The translations under genes were made by a program, and so were the position numbers. From Methanosarcinaceae archaeon (GTDB taxonomy: Archaea > Halobacteriota > Methanosarcinia > Methanosarcinales > Methanosarcinaceae): a stretch of DNA of 6,942 nucleotides. The notes below the pieces were generated by a model. It was not told the origin of the DNA and made no database searches. It saw nothing but the letters and a program-made list of their open reading frames with translations. Positions 6,404 through 6,942 of this stretch are shown piece by piece (position 1 is the stretch's first letter; each line of letters opens with the position of its first letter). Location of the stretch: assembly GCA_020793555.1 (NCBI GenBank), contig DQIO01000197.1, positions 1 to 6,942 of the forward strand, read 5' to 3'.

Positions 6404-6505
6404 TCACCGAACTCACCTACTAATCCCAAAGCCAGACTTGAACCATATCCGAAGCCTATAAAACTCGTTGACGACTGGATAAACCAGTTTGAAGCAGGAT
6501 ACTGA
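6380..6505 (+). pseudogene. Possible orphan 3' end of an unidentified gene
   Basis: After the tandem repeat, the plus-strand frame ending in TGA at 6503-6505 reads as a plausible hydrophilic C-terminus (NPKARLEPYPKPIKL then VDDWINQFEAGY). It has no start codon and is closed upstream by a TAA inside the repeat, so at most it is the tail of a gene whose front is gone. I do not recognise the family. The opposite strand is also open here, so coding sense is uncertain. Confidence 0.25.
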
Positions 6506-6532
6506 TCCCCGCTGTATATGCTGACAGCCCCG

Positions 6533-6637
6533 ATGGATTCAAGGATTGCGCCGCTACCAGTTACAGTCTTGATCACCCATGCCGCTTTGTTTGAAATTAT
6601 GAAGGTCAATGATCGTGTTCTTTTTGGGATCTACTCA
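6533..6637 (-). pseudogene. cbiP: Second cobyric acid synthase fragment (internal piece)
   Basis: These 105 bases align without gaps to 5547-5651 in the larger cbiP fragment, with 11 differences by my count (about 90% identity). On the minus strand they encode RTRSLTFIISNKAAW then VIKTVTGSGAILESI, the segment before the conserved GYEIHMG motif. A TAG replaces a leucine codon near the upstream edge, and downstream the sequence leaves the family before that motif. It is a dead fragment of a second gene copy. Confidence 0.8.
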
Positions 6638-6769
6638 ATATTAAGTGGGCAAATATTAGACGGAATTAACAGAATTTATAGGCTGTCCGACAATTCAAAA
6701 TCTTGCGGAAAATGAGGCATTTTAGGTTTTCATATCAAAAACAGAAACTACACAGAACATCAGAACGAC
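6638..6769. other. Spacer without a recognised gene
   Basis: These 132 bases separate two cobyric acid synthase fragments and match neither. GGCTGTCCGACAATTC at 6681-6696 looks like the outer end of an insertion sequence, but no partner end is present in the window. No gene, RNA or promoter is supported. Confidence 0.5.
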
Positions 6770-6898
6770 CTACACATCAATTCCGATGATATCACAAACC
6801 CGCTCCATATCGACATTTTTACGAACCACATCAGCAAGTTCCTCGTATGCATCCAATTCAGAAGCTGCCACTTGTGGCACATACTTGATCCCTTTTTT
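6770..6898 (-). pseudogene. cbiP: Third cobyric acid synthase fragment (C-terminal tail)
   Basis: The minus strand encodes the last 42 residues of a cobyric acid synthase: KKGIKYVP, then QVAASELDAYEELADVV, then RKNVDMERVCDIIGIDV before a TAG at 6770-6772. It closely matches the tail of the fragment at 5246-5671 (by eye about 90% identical over 120 bases) but keeps the more usual DMERVC where the larger fragment has YMERVC. The frame is closed upstream by TAA at 6899-6901 and similarity stops there. It lies upstream of the internal fragment on the minus strand, the reverse of their order in an intact gene, so the two pieces come from different copies or a rearranged one. Confidence 0.8.
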
Positions 6899-6942
6899 TT
6901 ATACAGAGTGTACATAAGATCAATCCATTGGTGTTCGGTTAA

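Noticed and set aside
6319..6609. Minus-strand reading frame of 96 codons on the right
   Set aside because: Its C-terminal third is the translated 11-bp repeat and its N-terminal part is a cobyric acid synthase fragment; it is not one gene.
6518..6715. Plus-strand reading frame of 65 codons
   Set aside because: It is the complement of the cobyric acid synthase fragment, and the homology is on the minus strand.

Overview
This is an AT-rich archaeal window. A geranylgeranylglyceryl phosphate synthase (ether-lipid synthesis), ribosomal protein L40e, an archaeal-type CobT, TATA-box promoters and a PGF-CTERM surface-anchoring tail together exclude a bacterium. A secreted multiheme cytochrome c next to methanogen-like B12 and lipid genes suggests the Methanosarcinales or a relative, either a cytochrome-bearing methanogen or an anaerobic methane/alkane oxidiser of the ANME type. 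That placement is inference: no mcr gene or 16S is present.

Layout. (1) 33-934, minus strand: a short operon of ribosomal protein L40e (49 aa) followed by GGGP synthase. (2) 935-1151: a divergent promoter region with a good TATA box and an adjacent dyad. (3) 1152-2282, plus: a secreted cytochrome with nine CXXCH haem sites, one degenerate tenth site and a C-terminal archaeosortase signal, closed by a strong hairpin and T-tract terminator. (4) 2342-2694: no convincing gene. It holds a 72-bp element bounded by inverted repeats that resemble IS5/IS903-type ends, then the glnA promoter. (5) 2695-4029, plus: type I-alpha glutamine synthetase, converging on (6) 4133-5179, minus: CobT of the archaeal lower-ligand-activating family. 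(7) 5246-5671, minus: the last ~140 codons of a cobyric acid synthase (CbiP/CobQ), lacking the rest of the gene. (8) 5775-6335, plus: a small SAM-dependent methyltransferase whose stop codon lies in the first unit of a perfect 11-bp tandem repeat (seven units). (9) 6398-6942: gene debris, with two more fragments of the same cobyric acid synthase and a possible orphan 3' coding end.

The first 5.2 kb is mostly housekeeping: lipid headgroup attachment, translation, nitrogen assimilation and cobamide assembly, plus one respiratory or extracellular electron-transfer protein. The last 1.7 kb is a decaying, rearranged cobalamin locus. A cobyric acid synthase probably once lay just upstream of cobT on the same strand. 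It was duplicated, truncated and split, and a methyltransferase gene now sits among the pieces. The observations most worth following are the anchored nine-haem cytochrome, the multi-copy cbiP debris, the 11-bp minisatellite at a stop codon, and the MITE-like element upstream of glnA. I did not find a clear-cut new defence or mobile system.
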